Assembly: GCA_017408405.1 (NCBI GenBank)
Contig: JAFQUP010000075.1
Span: 19,316 to 83,315 of the forward strand
Reading direction: 5' to 3'
DNA from: Thermoguttaceae bacterium
Lineage (GTDB): Bacteria > Planctomycetota > Planctomycetia > Pirellulales > Thermoguttaceae
Length of the DNA: 64,000 nucleotides
Both the position numbers and the translations under genes were made by a program. The notes beneath the pieces were generated by a model. That model saw only the letters and a program-made list of their open reading frames with translations, was not told the origin of the DNA and did not search any database. This document shows positions 18,331 through 27,337 of the stretch, in pieces. Each line of letters begins with the position of its first letter. The first letter of the stretch is position 1.

Positions 18331-19656
18331 ATGGTAAGATACAAGATGCAAGATATTATTTTTCGTCCATTATTTTGGTTTCTTGTCCTTATCACAATAG
18401 GGGCCTTTTCTATTCATCCAATTTATAATCGAACAACGTTTCCATCTTATTATTATGTCGGTGCCGATACTAACGGATACACTCAATATCCATACAATAT
18501 TTTTAACGGAGAATTTGGTAGCTCGCGGACGCCGCTTTACCCGTTATTTCTAAAGCTTGTATATTGGGGGTTTAATTGCGACAGTATACTCAATGAAGTT
18601 GAGCATACCCCTCAGGGAACTCCTGTCTCGGATCACATTGTTCAGGGAGAGGAGACCTGTTTTTATGTAGTTTGTTTTCAATTGTGCCTTTATATATTGA
18701 CGCTAATTCCTTTTTATTTCGCCTGTGGTAAATTTCTACATCATCCAGTAATTCACTTTACAAGCGTTTTATTGATTGGAATGCTTTTTCTACGCTACCA
18801 ATGGTGGATATTGACTGAACCGCTTGCCATTACTGGAAGTCTTTTATTTCTTTCTCTCATAACCTTTTATCATTTTCATCCAACGCATGGACTTTCAATT
18901 GGTGTCGGCATTCTAACTTTTTTCTTAATTATGCTCCGTCCTGTATTTATTTATCTTCTGCCGCTCCTTTCTGCTTTTTGGCTCCTGCGCTTTTTTATTT
19001 GTCCTCAAGACCGGCAATATTCTATCTCAGGTATTTTAACCATCCTACTCGTAATTTCTGGACTATTTGGTTATGCCAAAATGAATTTAAAGAATCATCA
19101 ATGTTACACCATATCAACGACTGCCCTAAATAACCATTTTATCATTATTTTTCAAACCGACTACTATTTAAGAAGCTCTGACGCTGAGATCCTGGAATAT
19201 ATTTCCAATTCCCCGCTTAATTGCAAGGCAAGTAAATACATTCTTTTTAACGACTTAATTGAACGATTCGGCTATGATAGAATCAAGTGTTTTGTCCATA
19301 CTACCATCAAAGACAATCTTTTTGATTTTGCCGTTTTTAACATCAAAAGAATGTGGTGGGAAAAAGATATTTATTTCTTTACCCCGTTGTATTTTCTCAT
19401 TGCCTTTGAGTTCCTGATTATGCTGTGTTTAGGAATCTATTTCAAGCAGTTTCCCTGGTTTCATGGAATACTCTTCTTTAATATATTTACCTATCTGTTC
19501 GTTATGTATTTTGGAGGTATAGATTGTTATGAAAGGTTAATTATTCCAGTAATGCCAATCGCGATACTTCAGTTGGCGCGCCATGTCGATTTATTTGCCA
19601 CGATAAATTCTGGAAATACTGAAAACACAATCAAATATCTGCAAAATACCCTATAA
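18331..19656 (+). CDS. polytopic membrane protein, probable GT-C type glycosyltransferase
   Basis: 441 residues with about nine to ten hydrophobic segments spread over the protein. An acidic loop after the first segment contains VGADTNGY, and the motif SSRTPLYPLFLKL follows near residue 64, a pattern seen in dolichyl-phosphate-mannose/ArnT-like transferases that use lipid-linked sugars at the outer face of the membrane. The donor and acceptor are unknown. Codon use is distinctly AT-rich (many TTT, ATT, TAT) compared with the ribosomal genes before it and gpmI after it. The gene is framed by two copies of the same terminator-flanking sequence, which suggests insertion by transfer or duplication. 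AGGAG precedes ATG 18331. Confidence 0.65.
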   Translation: MVRYKMQDIIFRPLFWFLVLITIGAFSIHPIYNRTTFPSYYYVGADTNGYTQYPYNIFNGEFGSSRTPLYPLFLKLVYWGFNCDSILNEVEHTPQGTPVSDHIVQGEETCFYVVCFQLCLYILTLIPFYFACGKFLHHPVIHFTSVLLIGMLFLRYQWWILTEPLAITGSLLFLSLITFYHFHPTHGLSIGVGILTFFLIMLRPVFIYLLPLLSAFWLLRFFICPQDRQYSISGILTILLVISGLFGYAKMNLKNHQCYTISTTALNNHFIIIFQTDYYLRSSDAEILEYISNSPLNCKASKYILFNDLIERFGYDRIKCFVHTTIKDNLFDFAVFNIKRMWWEKDIYFFTPLYFLIAFEFLIMLCLGIYFKQFPWFHGILFFNIFTYLFVMYFGGIDCYERLIIPVMPIAILQLARHVDLFATINSGNTENTIKYLQNTL

Positions 19657-19735
19657 ACAGCATTTTTTAATAAGCGTATCCCCAAACGCTTTGCCAGAAC
19701 AACCTCTCAGAACAGTGCCTGATTTTTCGACGCTG

Positions 19736-19753
19736 TGAATCTTGAAATTCAAC
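19736..19753 (+). repeat. terminator-flanking repeat, copy 2
   Basis: Second copy of GAATCTTGAAATTCAACC, again followed at once by a terminator stem. The preceding TGCCTGATTTTTCG resembles the sequence before copy 1. Confidence 0.8.
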
Positions 19754-19778
19754 CTTGGGGTTTCCCCAAGGTTTTTTT
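19751..19778 (+). terminator. terminator of the glycosyltransferase-like gene
   Basis: AACCTTGGGG / CCCCAAGGTT with a three-base loop, followed by a T-run. Confidence 0.88.
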
Positions 19779-19802
19779 ATCTAAAAAATGAATCCGTTAC
19801 CA

Positions 19803-19839
19803 AAAAACCACGCGCCACCAACCGGTTCACGCGTGGTTT
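19803..19839 (-). terminator. terminator of gpmI
   Basis: On the minus strand AAACCACGCG / CGCGTGGTTT pair over ten bases, followed by a T-run (A-run at 19802-19807 on the + strand). Confidence 0.8.
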
Positions 19840-19867
19840 CTGATAGAAAATAGCCAAGTATTAAAAC

Positions 19868-21499
19868 TTAGTTGAATTTCACCAATGAGGGGCAATAATC
19901 CGCAGGAGCTTCGTAGCCGAGCAGGTTCAGGACCGTCGCCGCGACGTTCGCAAGACCAGGTTTCTCGACGTCAGCCATTTCGTATTCGCCCTGGTATCCG
20001 GGGTCGAAAATGCAGAACGGGACCGGATTCAGCGTGTGTGCCGTGCGTGCTGTGCGAACGCCTTTTTTCTCGGTCCACATCTGGTCCGCGTTACCGTGGT
20101 CCGCCGTAATGATCGCAATGCCGTTGAGCTTTTCGATGACCGCGAGGATCCGACCAACGCATTCATCGACTTTTTCGACGGCTTTGACCGTCGCTTCCAT
20201 GTTCCCCGTGTGTCCGACCATGTCGCCATTCGCCAGATTCAGACGGCCAAACTTGAATTTTCCGGACGCAAGCGCGCCTTCAACCCACGTGGTAATCTCT
20301 TCCGCCTTCATGAGCGGCGCTTTGTCGAATTCGATACGGTCGGACGGAATCTCTTCGTAATCCTCACACTGCGCGTTGATGTATCCGGAGCGGTTGCCGT
20401 TCCAGAAGTACGTGACGTGCCCGAATTTCTGCGTTTCGCTGATGGCGAACATCGAAACCTTTTCCGCGCAGAGGTACTCGCAGAACGTCCGGTCGATCAC
20501 CGGCGGAGCGACGAGGAAGTTTTTCGGGAGTTTCAGGTCGCCGTCGTACTGCATGATACCGGCGTAGAAGACGTTCGGAACGCGGACGCGGTCAAATTTA
20601 TTGAAATCGGCACCGCCTTCAAATGCCTGGGAGATCTCGATCGCACGGTCCCCGCGGAAATTGAAGAAAACGACGGAATCGCCGTCCTGGATCGTTCCGA
20701 TCGGCTGGCCGTCTGCGTCAGCGACGACGAACGATTCAAGGTACTGGTCCACCGCTTTTTCATCTTCGGCGTACATGGTCTCGACGGCTTCTTTGGCGGA
20801 TGCGAATTTGCGGGCATCGCCAAGCACGTGTGCTTTCCAGCCGCGTTCCACGATCGTCCAGTCCGCTTCGTAGCGGTCCATGGTCGTGATCATACGGCCG
20901 CCGCCGCTTGCGATACGGTAGTCGAAACCATACTGCGCATTGATCTCAGCCAAAACATTTTCCGTCGCCTCAATGTACGTGAGGGCTGATTTTTCCGGGA
21001 CGTCGCGGCCGTCGTGAAGAATGTGGAGACGCACCTTCTCCACGCCTTCCTTCGCGGCCTGCTTCAGCATCGCGTAAAGCTGGGAAGTGTTGGAGTGAAC
21101 GTTTCCGTCCGAATGCAGACCGATGAAATGGAGCGTCGCGTTCTCTTTCGCCTGGGCGACGGCTTTTTTCCAAACTTCCCCCTCGTACATGGAGCCGGTT
21201 TCCAGCGCGCGGTTCACCAGTTTCGCTCCCTGATCGAAAACACGTCCGGCACCCAGGGCATTATGGCCAATCTCAGAGTTCCCCATATCGTCATCGCTCG
21301 GAAGACCGACGGCCTGACCGTGCGCCTGGAGCTGCGTATAGAGTTTCGCGCCGAAAAGTTTATCGAGCGTCGGCGTTTTCGCGACGAAAACGGCGTTGGA
21401 CTCATCCTGCTTGCCGATGCCGATGCCGTCCATCACGATGAGGCACATCGGGCCGGGCCGACCGGCGAAAGAGTTTTTGTTCAATGAAAGTTCAGCCAT
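19868..21499 (-). CDS. gpmI: 2,3-bisphosphoglycerate-independent phosphoglycerate mutase
   Basis: 543 residues, typical for the alkaline-phosphatase-superfamily glycolytic enzyme that interconverts 3- and 2-phosphoglycerate. Visible motifs: MDGIGIG near residue 24 (metal-binding Asp), GNSEIGHNALGAGR near 74 (catalytic Ser), HSDGNVH near 130, and the C-terminal metal-binding ADHGNAD near 470. Codon use is biased and GC-rich, as expected of a highly expressed gene. Monocistronic: it has its own promoter and terminator. A second mutase-family gene of a different type lies at 44221. Confidence 0.97.
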   Translation of the reverse strand: MAELSLNKNSFAGRPGPMCLIVMDGIGIGKQDESNAVFVAKTPTLDKLFGAKLYTQLQAHGQAVGLPSDDDMGNSEIGHNALGAGRVFDQGAKLVNRALETGSMYEGEVWKKAVAQAKENATLHFIGLHSDGNVHSNTSQLYAMLKQAAKEGVEKVRLHILHDGRDVPEKSALTYIEATENVLAEINAQYGFDYRIASGGGRMITTMDRYEADWTIVERGWKAHVLGDARKFASAKEAVETMYAEDEKAVDQYLESFVVADADGQPIGTIQDGDSVVFFNFRGDRAIEISQAFEGGADFNKFDRVRVPNVFYAGIMQYDGDLKLPKNFLVAPPVIDRTFCEYLCAEKVSMFAISETQKFGHVTYFWNGNRSGYINAQCEDYEEIPSDRIEFDKAPLMKAEEITTWVEGALASGKFKFGRLNLANGDMVGHTGNMEATVKAVEKVDECVGRILAVIEKLNGIAIITADHGNADQMWTEKKGVRTARTAHTLNPVPFCIFDPGYQGEYEMADVEKPGLANVAATVLNLLGYEAPADYCPSLVKFN

Positions 21500-21605
21500 G
21501 ATTTTCTCCTGCTCTGCGTTAAGCGTTGAACGAAAATGGAATTTCTTCTGCCCCGCGGTCCAATCCAGGATACCGCCGGTTCCACAAACAAAATTTCAAT
21601 CCTTT

Positions 21606-21633
21606 ATTTTATCATTTTATGAGAATTTGGCAA
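21606..21633 (-). promoter_or_regulatory. promoter of gpmI
   Basis: Minus strand TTGCCA (21628-21633), 16-base spacer, TAAAAT (21606-21611) with TGA in front, an extended -10. The leader is about 100 bases. Confidence 0.6.
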
Positions 21634-22101
21634 TGGGAGAAAGGCTTTTTTTTATGAAAACTCCCATTTTCTTAAAAAGATATTTCCATTCTCCTGAAAG
21701 AACTTTCGCGCATTCTTTCCCCAAAAAGAAAATTTATCCCTATTTAACAAAACGCGAAATCAAGAAATTAAAGCAATTCCCGGTCAGAACTTTACCAGCT
21801 AATAAAAAAATTAACGAATCCAGCTCACCAACAAATCTCAACGCGCATAAAAAAAACGCAGCTAAAAAATCGTGACGAACCCAAACGTCGAGGATGGAAG
21901 CAAACAGCATCCCCTGATTTTCTGAACTGCGTAACTCTGACAGATAACTGTCAGATTTTACCATTATCGTATTTTTTTACTCTGAGATTTAATCTAAACC
22001 CAAAAAATAAAGGAGTTTGAATATCCTCAAGCGTACGTTTTCCACAATTAATGATTTTCGGAAAATTTAAGAGTTCCTTTCATTTTCTCCCTCCCCCCGC
22101 C

Positions 22102-22129
22102 TTGCGTTTTTTTTCAAGTAGGGTAAACT
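22102..22129 (+). promoter_or_regulatory. possible promoter of lysC
   Basis: TTGCGT (22102-22107), 16-base spacer, TAAACT (22124-22129). It would give a leader of about 150 bases with one hairpin, which could serve attenuation, though no Lys- or Thr-rich leader peptide is seen. Confidence 0.35.
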
Positions 22130-22284
22130 ATTAATTGAGGAGTAAAATTGCTTTAAGCCTCCGCCCTGGAAGCGGAAGCAAAAGTAAATAATCTGTCTGA
22201 TTTTGACGATAATCCCCAAAAGGCATTTCGTCACGGACGATTTTTTAAGTCACCAAACCAGTTTTAAAAAACCAGATAAATCCA

Positions 22285-24063
22285 ATGTCTATCATCGTAC
22301 AGAAATTTGGCGGTACGAGCGTTGCCGACAGTAACAAAATCCTTGCCGCAGCCCGTAAAGCCATCCGCGCACAAGAAGAAGGGCATCAGGTCGTTATGGT
22401 CGTCAGTGCCATGGGAAAAAATACGGATAAACTCATCGCGCTGGCCAAGGAGATTGATGAGAATCCTCCCGCGCGTGAAATGGACATGCTCCTCTCTACC
22501 GGTGAGCAGGTTTCCGTGGCTATGGTCGCCATCGCCATTCAGCATCTCGGGTACAAAGCGGTAAGCATGACCGGCGCGCAGATCGGAATCAAAACCAATA
22601 ATTCATTCATGAAGGCCCGTATCGAATCCATTTCGACAGACCGCATCCGTAAAGCGCTCAATGATGGAAATATTGTCATCGCAGCCGGTTTCCAGGGCGT
22701 TGATGACAATTTCAACATCACGACACTTGGGCGCGGTGGAAGCGACACGACAGCAGTCGCGCTGGCGGCGGTTCTTAACGCTGAATCGTGTGAAATTTAC
22801 ACGGATGTGGATGGAGTTTATACCGCAGATCCCCGTGTCGTTCCCAAAGCACGCAGAGTCAAGCAGATCAGCTACGACGAGATGCTCGAAATGGCCAGTC
22901 TCGGAGCTGGTGTCATGCACAGCCGTTCCATTGAGTTCGCGAAGAACTTTGATGTCCCGGTTCACGTTCGCGCGGCGTATAGTGATGAATCGGGAACCAT
23001 GATCGTCGCTGACCCGGAATCTTATGAACGGGCTGTTTGCGGCGTAGCCATCGCAAAGGACGAAGTTCGTTTCTCTATCTGCGGCGTTCCGAACGTCCCG
23101 GGTATGGCAGACAGAATTTTCCGTCCCATTGCCAACCGCCAAATTGCCATGGACATGATCGTTCAAAATTTTGGAATGGACGGCAAAGCGGAAATCTCCT
23201 TCACGATTCCCGCTACGGAACTTTCTTCCACCCTCAAAGCACTGGATGAAGTAAAATCAAACGTTCCTGAAGCGTATGATACGTTCTCATACGACAATAA
23301 TCTGGCTAAAGTTTCAATCGTCGGTCTTGGTATGGAACGGCAGATTGGCGTCGCGGAAAAAATGTTTGAGACGCTTGCCGCGAAAAATATCAATATTCAG
23401 ATGATTTCCACCAGTGAAATTAAGGTCTCGGTACTTGTCGCGAAAGATCAGGGAGCGGAAGCTGCCCGCGCGGTTCACGAAGCGTTTGAGCTGGGCACGA
23501 CCCCATCTGACGTTAAACCACTGGTAAAACCGGAAATGATTTCCGACGAGGAAAAGATTCGCCTGATCAATCGTCTGGAACATATGGAAGATTTGCTCAT
23601 TGAGTCAGTTAACCTGGATGAAACGCAGGCGAGCGTTACTCTTTTCGACCTGCCTCAGGAACCAGGTCTTGCCTCAAATATTTTCCGACGCGTGACAGAA
23701 GCCGGGATTATCGTGGACATGATCGTTCAAAGTTCCGGTGATAAATTCACGAATTTAACATTTACCGTTGAACGGGCGTGTGCCTCCGCCGCGCTGGAAC
23801 TTGCTAACTCCGTCGCGGCGGAATTGGGCTGCTCCGCGCCGAAAACCTGCCCTAATGTGGCCAAAATCTCACTCAGCGGAACAGGAATGCGCAGTCACAC
23901 GATGATCGCAGCGCGTATTCTCAAAGCCATGGCGGATAATAAGATTAATATCGACATGATTAATACGAGTGAAATGCGCTTTAACCTGGTCGTGAACGAG
24001 GAAGACGGACAACGCGCTCTTGAAGTCCTTAAAAATGAATTAAAAGACGTCATTGCCGATTAA
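22285..24063 (+). CDS. lysC: aspartate kinase with four ACT domains
   Basis: 592 residues instead of about 400. The first enzyme of the aspartate pathway, it phosphorylates aspartate toward lysine, threonine, methionine and diaminopimelate. The kinase domain (residues 1-250) shows KFGGTSVAD, LLSTGEQVS, TLGRGGSDT and YTDVDGVYTADPR. Two ACT pairs follow: one at about 270-420 (VPGMADRIFRPIA, KVSIVGLGM) and a second at about 440-590 (PGLASNIFRRVTEAG, KISLSGTGMRSHT). Four ACT domains are known in aspartokinases of cyanobacteria and planctomycetes and suggest elaborate feedback control by lysine and threonine. There is no strong ribosome binding site before ATG 22285. Monocistronic. Confidence 0.96.
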   Translation: MSIIVQKFGGTSVADSNKILAAARKAIRAQEEGHQVVMVVSAMGKNTDKLIALAKEIDENPPAREMDMLLSTGEQVSVAMVAIAIQHLGYKAVSMTGAQIGIKTNNSFMKARIESISTDRIRKALNDGNIVIAAGFQGVDDNFNITTLGRGGSDTTAVALAAVLNAESCEIYTDVDGVYTADPRVVPKARRVKQISYDEMLEMASLGAGVMHSRSIEFAKNFDVPVHVRAAYSDESGTMIVADPESYERAVCGVAIAKDEVRFSICGVPNVPGMADRIFRPIANRQIAMDMIVQNFGMDGKAEISFTIPATELSSTLKALDEVKSNVPEAYDTFSYDNNLAKVSIVGLGMERQIGVAEKMFETLAAKNINIQMISTSEIKVSVLVAKDQGAEAARAVHEAFELGTTPSDVKPLVKPEMISDEEKIRLINRLEHMEDLLIESVNLDETQASVTLFDLPQEPGLASNIFRRVTEAGIIVDMIVQSSGDKFTNLTFTVERACASAALELANSVAAELGCSAPKTCPNVAKISLSGTGMRSHTMIAARILKAMADNKINIDMINTSEMRFNLVVNEEDGQRALEVLKNELKDVIAD

Positions 24064-24116
24064 GTTTTTCATATTTTGAAGAACTCGGTAAACAGCGTTT
24101 TCAGAAATTTTCACCG

Positions 24117-24148
24117 AAAGACACAGTCTTCAAACTGTGTCTTTTTTT
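24117..24148 (+). terminator. terminator of lysC
   Basis: AAAGACACAG / CTGTGTCTTT, ten base pairs, followed by a T-run. Confidence 0.88.
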
Positions 24149-24154
24149 ATCTCA

Positions 24155-24188
24155 TAAAAAACGCCGTTCTTCCTGAAGAAAAACGGCG
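24155..24188 (-). terminator. terminator of the SPFH-ATPase operon
   Basis: On the minus strand an 11-base-pair stem (CGCCGTTTTTC / GAAGAACGGCG, one mismatch) is followed by a T-run. Confidence 0.82.
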
Positions 24189-24229
24189 GGTAAATTTCAA
24201 TCCCTGAAAATCTGATGATACTCTAAATA

Positions 24230-26191
24230 TCAATCATGGAATTTCAGAAGACGCGCGCTGTTAATGATGACAAACGCTTCACCAAAATTATGCAGAATAG
24301 CACTGGCTAAAGAGTTAATGACTCCCATCGAAGCCAGCCAGACAAAGAAAAATGTCATAGCTAATCCGCCGATAATATTGATGTGAATCGTCATCTGGGT
24401 CGCTCGTGCCAGACGAATGGTCATCGGAAGCCGGCGCAGGTCGTTAGTCATGAGCGCGATGTCGGCACTCTGAAGCGCGATGTCACTCGCCACGGCACCC
24501 AACGCGATACCGACGTCACCGCTGGCCAGGGCCGGGGCATCGTTCACGCCGTCGCCAACCATCATGACGGAGCGTCCCGCGGCCTTTTCCTGCGCCACGA
24601 CATCCAGTTTCTGCGAGGGAAGCACTTCCGCAATAACCTGATCGACTTTCAGGAACCGCCCAATATCCTCAGCCGTCGCACGGCGGTCGCCCGTCAGGAG
24701 AACACTGCGCTCAATGCCAAGCGCACGGAGTTCATCCAGTGCCTCGCACGCCTCCGGACGCGGCCGGTCCGCAAGCAGGAAGCATCCGCCAAGCTCTTTA
24801 CGGACAATCCCATCATCTTCCGTAATCTCACGCCCAAGCCAGACAATCGTCCCAATGAAATTCTCCGGCACGAGTGCCTCACATTCCGAAACGTCAAACC
24901 CATCTTCTTCCAGCCAGCCGAGACGCCCAAGCCAGGTCGTTTCGGAGGTTTCTTTCAGCAGAACACCTTTTCCGGGTACTTCCTGAATCGCGGCGCTTGG
25001 AGGGGTGAGCATCGTGACGTCACGGTCCTGCGCGGCTTTCACGATCGCTTTCGACGCGGGATGACGCGAGCCGGACGCGCAGCGAAGTGCCTCAACCATG
25101 AGGTCTTTTTCGCTCTCCGCGTCTTTCAGAACCATGCCGGAAAGCTGAAGATGCCCGATCGTAACCGTTCCCGTTTTGTCGAGAACCACCGTATCAATCC
25201 CGGAAAGAGCTTCGAGGAATCGCGTGTTTTTGATGAGAATACCGAGTTTCGACGCGGCTGCCAGCGCCGCGATCATGGCAGCGGGACCCGCGAGAACCAG
25301 TGCTCCGGGGCATCCGACGACCAGAACGGCCATGGCACGGTCAATGTCGCGAGTAAGAAAAAGAACAACGCCCGATACGGTCAAAATAATCGGAATATAG
25401 TAGGCGGCATACTTTTCGATCAATTTCATAACCTGAGTTTTGGCGTTTTCCGCTTCCTTAAGCAGCTCCATCACGCGGCCGATAGCAGTCTTTTCACCGG
25501 TTTTGGTTACGCGAATTTTCAGAACACCAGTCATATTGATCGTACCGGCAAAAACGTTCTTTCCAACCGAAACGTCTTCCGGAAGCGACTCGCCGGTAAT
25601 TGAGGACTGGTCAATCGTCGAAATACCTTCCACAATCTCACCGTCCGCCGCAATAATGTCGCCCGGACGCACGAGGAGCAGGTCGTTCACTTTCAGTTCG
25701 CTTGGATCCACTTCACGCTGGGAGCCATCTTCACCAATGATCGTCGCGTTTCGCGCCTGAAGAGTCTTCAGCCCATCAATAGCTGCCTGCGCCCCAAGAA
25801 TACTTCGTTCTTCCAGGAAATGCCCAAGATTCATGATAATCGGAATAAGCGTCGCGACGACAAACTGCTGATTCATCATGGCCGCGAGCGTCGCGAGGGC
25901 CACCAATTGATCCGTCATCGCGTGCGCGTCCGCGTCACGAGTAAAAATCCCGTAAATGGACGTCATGAAGATCGGAGTCGCCACAATGAGTGAGGCAATG
26001 GCAATGATCAGGTTCCCCACTACCTCCATCTCAAAGACCTTCCACTCGACCAGTCCCACGACCAAAAGGCCGCCCGCGAGCATTGCCGAGCCGAGCTGAA
26101 TCACGATTTTGAGCCGCTCCATTAGAGTCAGCGGAACTTCAAGGTCGTGAATTCTGTTGGAAAGGGGATTCGCCAGATTTTGAGTACTCAT
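24230..26191 (-). CDS. P1B-like P-type ATPase lacking a metal-binding head domain, with a CPG membrane motif
   Basis: 653 residues. All core P-type ATPase motifs are present: TGES in the actuator domain, phosphorylation motif DKTGT near residue 338, HP (SRHPAS) near 390 as in heavy-metal pumps, and GDGVNDAPAL near 560. About eight membrane segments. Two oddities stand out. There is no N-terminal heavy-metal-associated domain. The ion-path motif in the sixth segment reads GCPGALVLAGP, so CPG replaces the CPC, SPC, TPC or CPH of characterised P1B pumps (codons at 25304-25312). The transported ion is therefore unclear; Zn/Cd/Co-like CadA pumps are the nearest by general sequence. Its start overlaps the stop of the upstream SPFH gene (ATGA), so it is translationally coupled to the SPFH proteins. 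Last gene of the four-gene operon. Confidence 0.92.
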   Translation of the reverse strand: MSTQNLANPLSNRIHDLEVPLTLMERLKIVIQLGSAMLAGGLLVVGLVEWKVFEMEVVGNLIIAIASLIVATPIFMTSIYGIFTRDADAHAMTDQLVALATLAAMMNQQFVVATLIPIIMNLGHFLEERSILGAQAAIDGLKTLQARNATIIGEDGSQREVDPSELKVNDLLLVRPGDIIAADGEIVEGISTIDQSSITGESLPEDVSVGKNVFAGTINMTGVLKIRVTKTGEKTAIGRVMELLKEAENAKTQVMKLIEKYAAYYIPIILTVSGVVLFLTRDIDRAMAVLVVGCPGALVLAGPAAMIAALAAASKLGILIKNTRFLEALSGIDTVVLDKTGTVTIGHLQLSGMVLKDAESEKDLMVEALRCASGSRHPASKAIVKAAQDRDVTMLTPPSAAIQEVPGKGVLLKETSETTWLGRLGWLEEDGFDVSECEALVPENFIGTIVWLGREITEDDGIVRKELGGCFLLADRPRPEACEALDELRALGIERSVLLTGDRRATAEDIGRFLKVDQVIAEVLPSQKLDVVAQEKAAGRSVMMVGDGVNDAPALASGDVGIALGAVASDIALQSADIALMTNDLRRLPMTIRLARATQMTIHINIIGGLAMTFFFVWLASMGVINSLASAILHNFGEAFVIINSARLLKFHD

Positions 26192-27255
26192 TCTTCATCC
26201 TCCTGTTCATCCTGGAGTACCACTCGGGAATTCGCAGGAACAAATTTCAGTTCACCGACATTCGCCCAGACATTTTCCATAGTATTAAGATATTCACGCT
26301 GCCAGACATAATCGGGAGCGTCAAGGAATTCACGAAGTTTTGGTAAATACTCACGCGCGTCCTTGATCGCGTTGGCGAGAACCTGCTGGCGGTAAATCTC
26401 CGCGTTTTTACGAAACTGGACAGCCTGGGTCTCCGCTTCCGTCCGCAGACTGTTCGCCTGCTTCATCGCTTCGTCAAGCGCGACCTGCACTGAAATATCC
26501 GCGGTCTGTTTATTCTCAAAATCAGCCTTTACGTGACGAAGATGATGAACATCCACAAAATCCACATTACTTATGCGAATGGCGCTTTTTCCTGTCTCCG
26601 CGTTTCCTGTTCGATCCAAGCGCTCCTGGAGATTTTTCGCGACGACATCATCAAGTGTCTCTTTTCGTGTTTCCGTAACAGTCTGCTCCTTACCGTCAAC
26701 CATGACTGGAACCGTCACCGTAACTTCTCGGTTCATATGCTGAACTTCCTCGAATTTCCATGACGCGATGCACTCCGTCAGCGACGCAACGGTCATGGAG
26801 TCAATCATTTCTTTCGGATTAATCATATTGAATTCATATTCAACCGGATCCGAAATATAGTATTTTACGACGACCTTTACCTGAATAACGTCTTTCTCCG
26901 CAGTCAGGCAGTATCCTTCAATCGTAGGATCAATTTCGTCATTCCATTCTTTATCGTCAAGAGCAGCCCAGACATTCGTCACCTCAAGCTGCTGTTCCTG
27001 AGTATTGGGCAAAAGGATAAGCTGGTCAATCGGATATGGAAACGCGAGGACAAATCCAGGCTCGCGAATATCCTGTCCCGGACCAACCGGAACGAGTTTT
27101 CCAAAGCGAGTCAGAATACCGATATGAGTTGGCTGAACTTTCGCCAGTCCCGAAACCAAAAAGAGGATCACGAGAACAAGCACCATCCAGCGAAAGACTT
27201 TCATCCCGGACTCGATTCCCTGGAAGAGGACTTTTCCTGGTTTTTTCTGTGCCAT
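26188..27255 (-). CDS. SPFH/Band 7 membrane protein, HflK-like
   Basis: 355 residues from ATG 27255; a TTG start at 27282 is less likely. One membrane segment near residues 22-42 (MVLVLVILFLVSGLAKV) is followed by an SPFH domain (THIGILTRFGK, PGFVLAFPYPID) and the HflK-type block DVIQVKVVVKYYISDPVEY. A predicted helix rich in Ala, Glu and Gln (about 255-310) precedes an acidic tail. HflK and HflC form a membrane assembly around the FtsH protease in other bacteria, but no ftsH is nearby. Compared with E. coli HflK there is an extra segment around residues 180-205 (TVTVPVMVDGKEQTVTET). It lies between the HflC-like gene and the P-type ATPase. Confidence 0.85.
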   Translation of the reverse strand: MAQKKPGKVLFQGIESGMKVFRWMVLVLVILFLVSGLAKVQPTHIGILTRFGKLVPVGPGQDIREPGFVLAFPYPIDQLILLPNTQEQQLEVTNVWAALDDKEWNDEIDPTIEGYCLTAEKDVIQVKVVVKYYISDPVEYEFNMINPKEMIDSMTVASLTECIASWKFEEVQHMNREVTVTVPVMVDGKEQTVTETRKETLDDVVAKNLQERLDRTGNAETGKSAIRISNVDFVDVHHLRHVKADFENKQTADISVQVALDEAMKQANSLRTEAETQAVQFRKNAEIYRQQVLANAIKDAREYLPKLREFLDAPDYVWQREYLNTMENVWANVGELKFVPANSRVVLQDEQEDEE

Positions 27256-27337
27256 AGTAATATTTCCAATTTGCTGATTCAAATTTAAATTTTCGTTACG
27301 ATGAACTCAGGGTCATTCCCCCCAATGACCCGAAATC

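Larger units (their letters stand above)
21500..22284. other. 785-base intergenic region between gpmI and lysC
   Basis: It holds the gpmI promoter, a perfect hairpin TCTGACAG/CTGTCAGA (21936-21955) with only a weak T-tract, a possible lysC promoter at 22102, and a leader hairpin GCCTCCGC/GCGGAAGC (about 22157-22179). A basic 73-codon frame at 21655-21875 has weak start signals and I do not call it a gene. No riboswitch of the lysine class could be recognised. Confidence 0.4.

Noticed and set aside
20036..20989. 317-codon + strand frame opposite gpmI
   Set aside because: Shadow of a GC-biased, highly conserved minus-strand gene; no family resemblance.
21655..21875. Basic 73-codon frame in the gpmI-lysC interval
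   Set aside because: The weak start signal, lack of similarity and AT-rich Lys content can arise by chance.
22130..22284. Lysine riboswitch before lysC
   Set aside because: Only one hairpin is seen and the conserved lysine-riboswitch core could not be recognised.
24383..25603. 406-codon + strand frame opposite the P-type ATPase
   Set aside because: Shadow frame; the minus strand holds all ATPase motifs.
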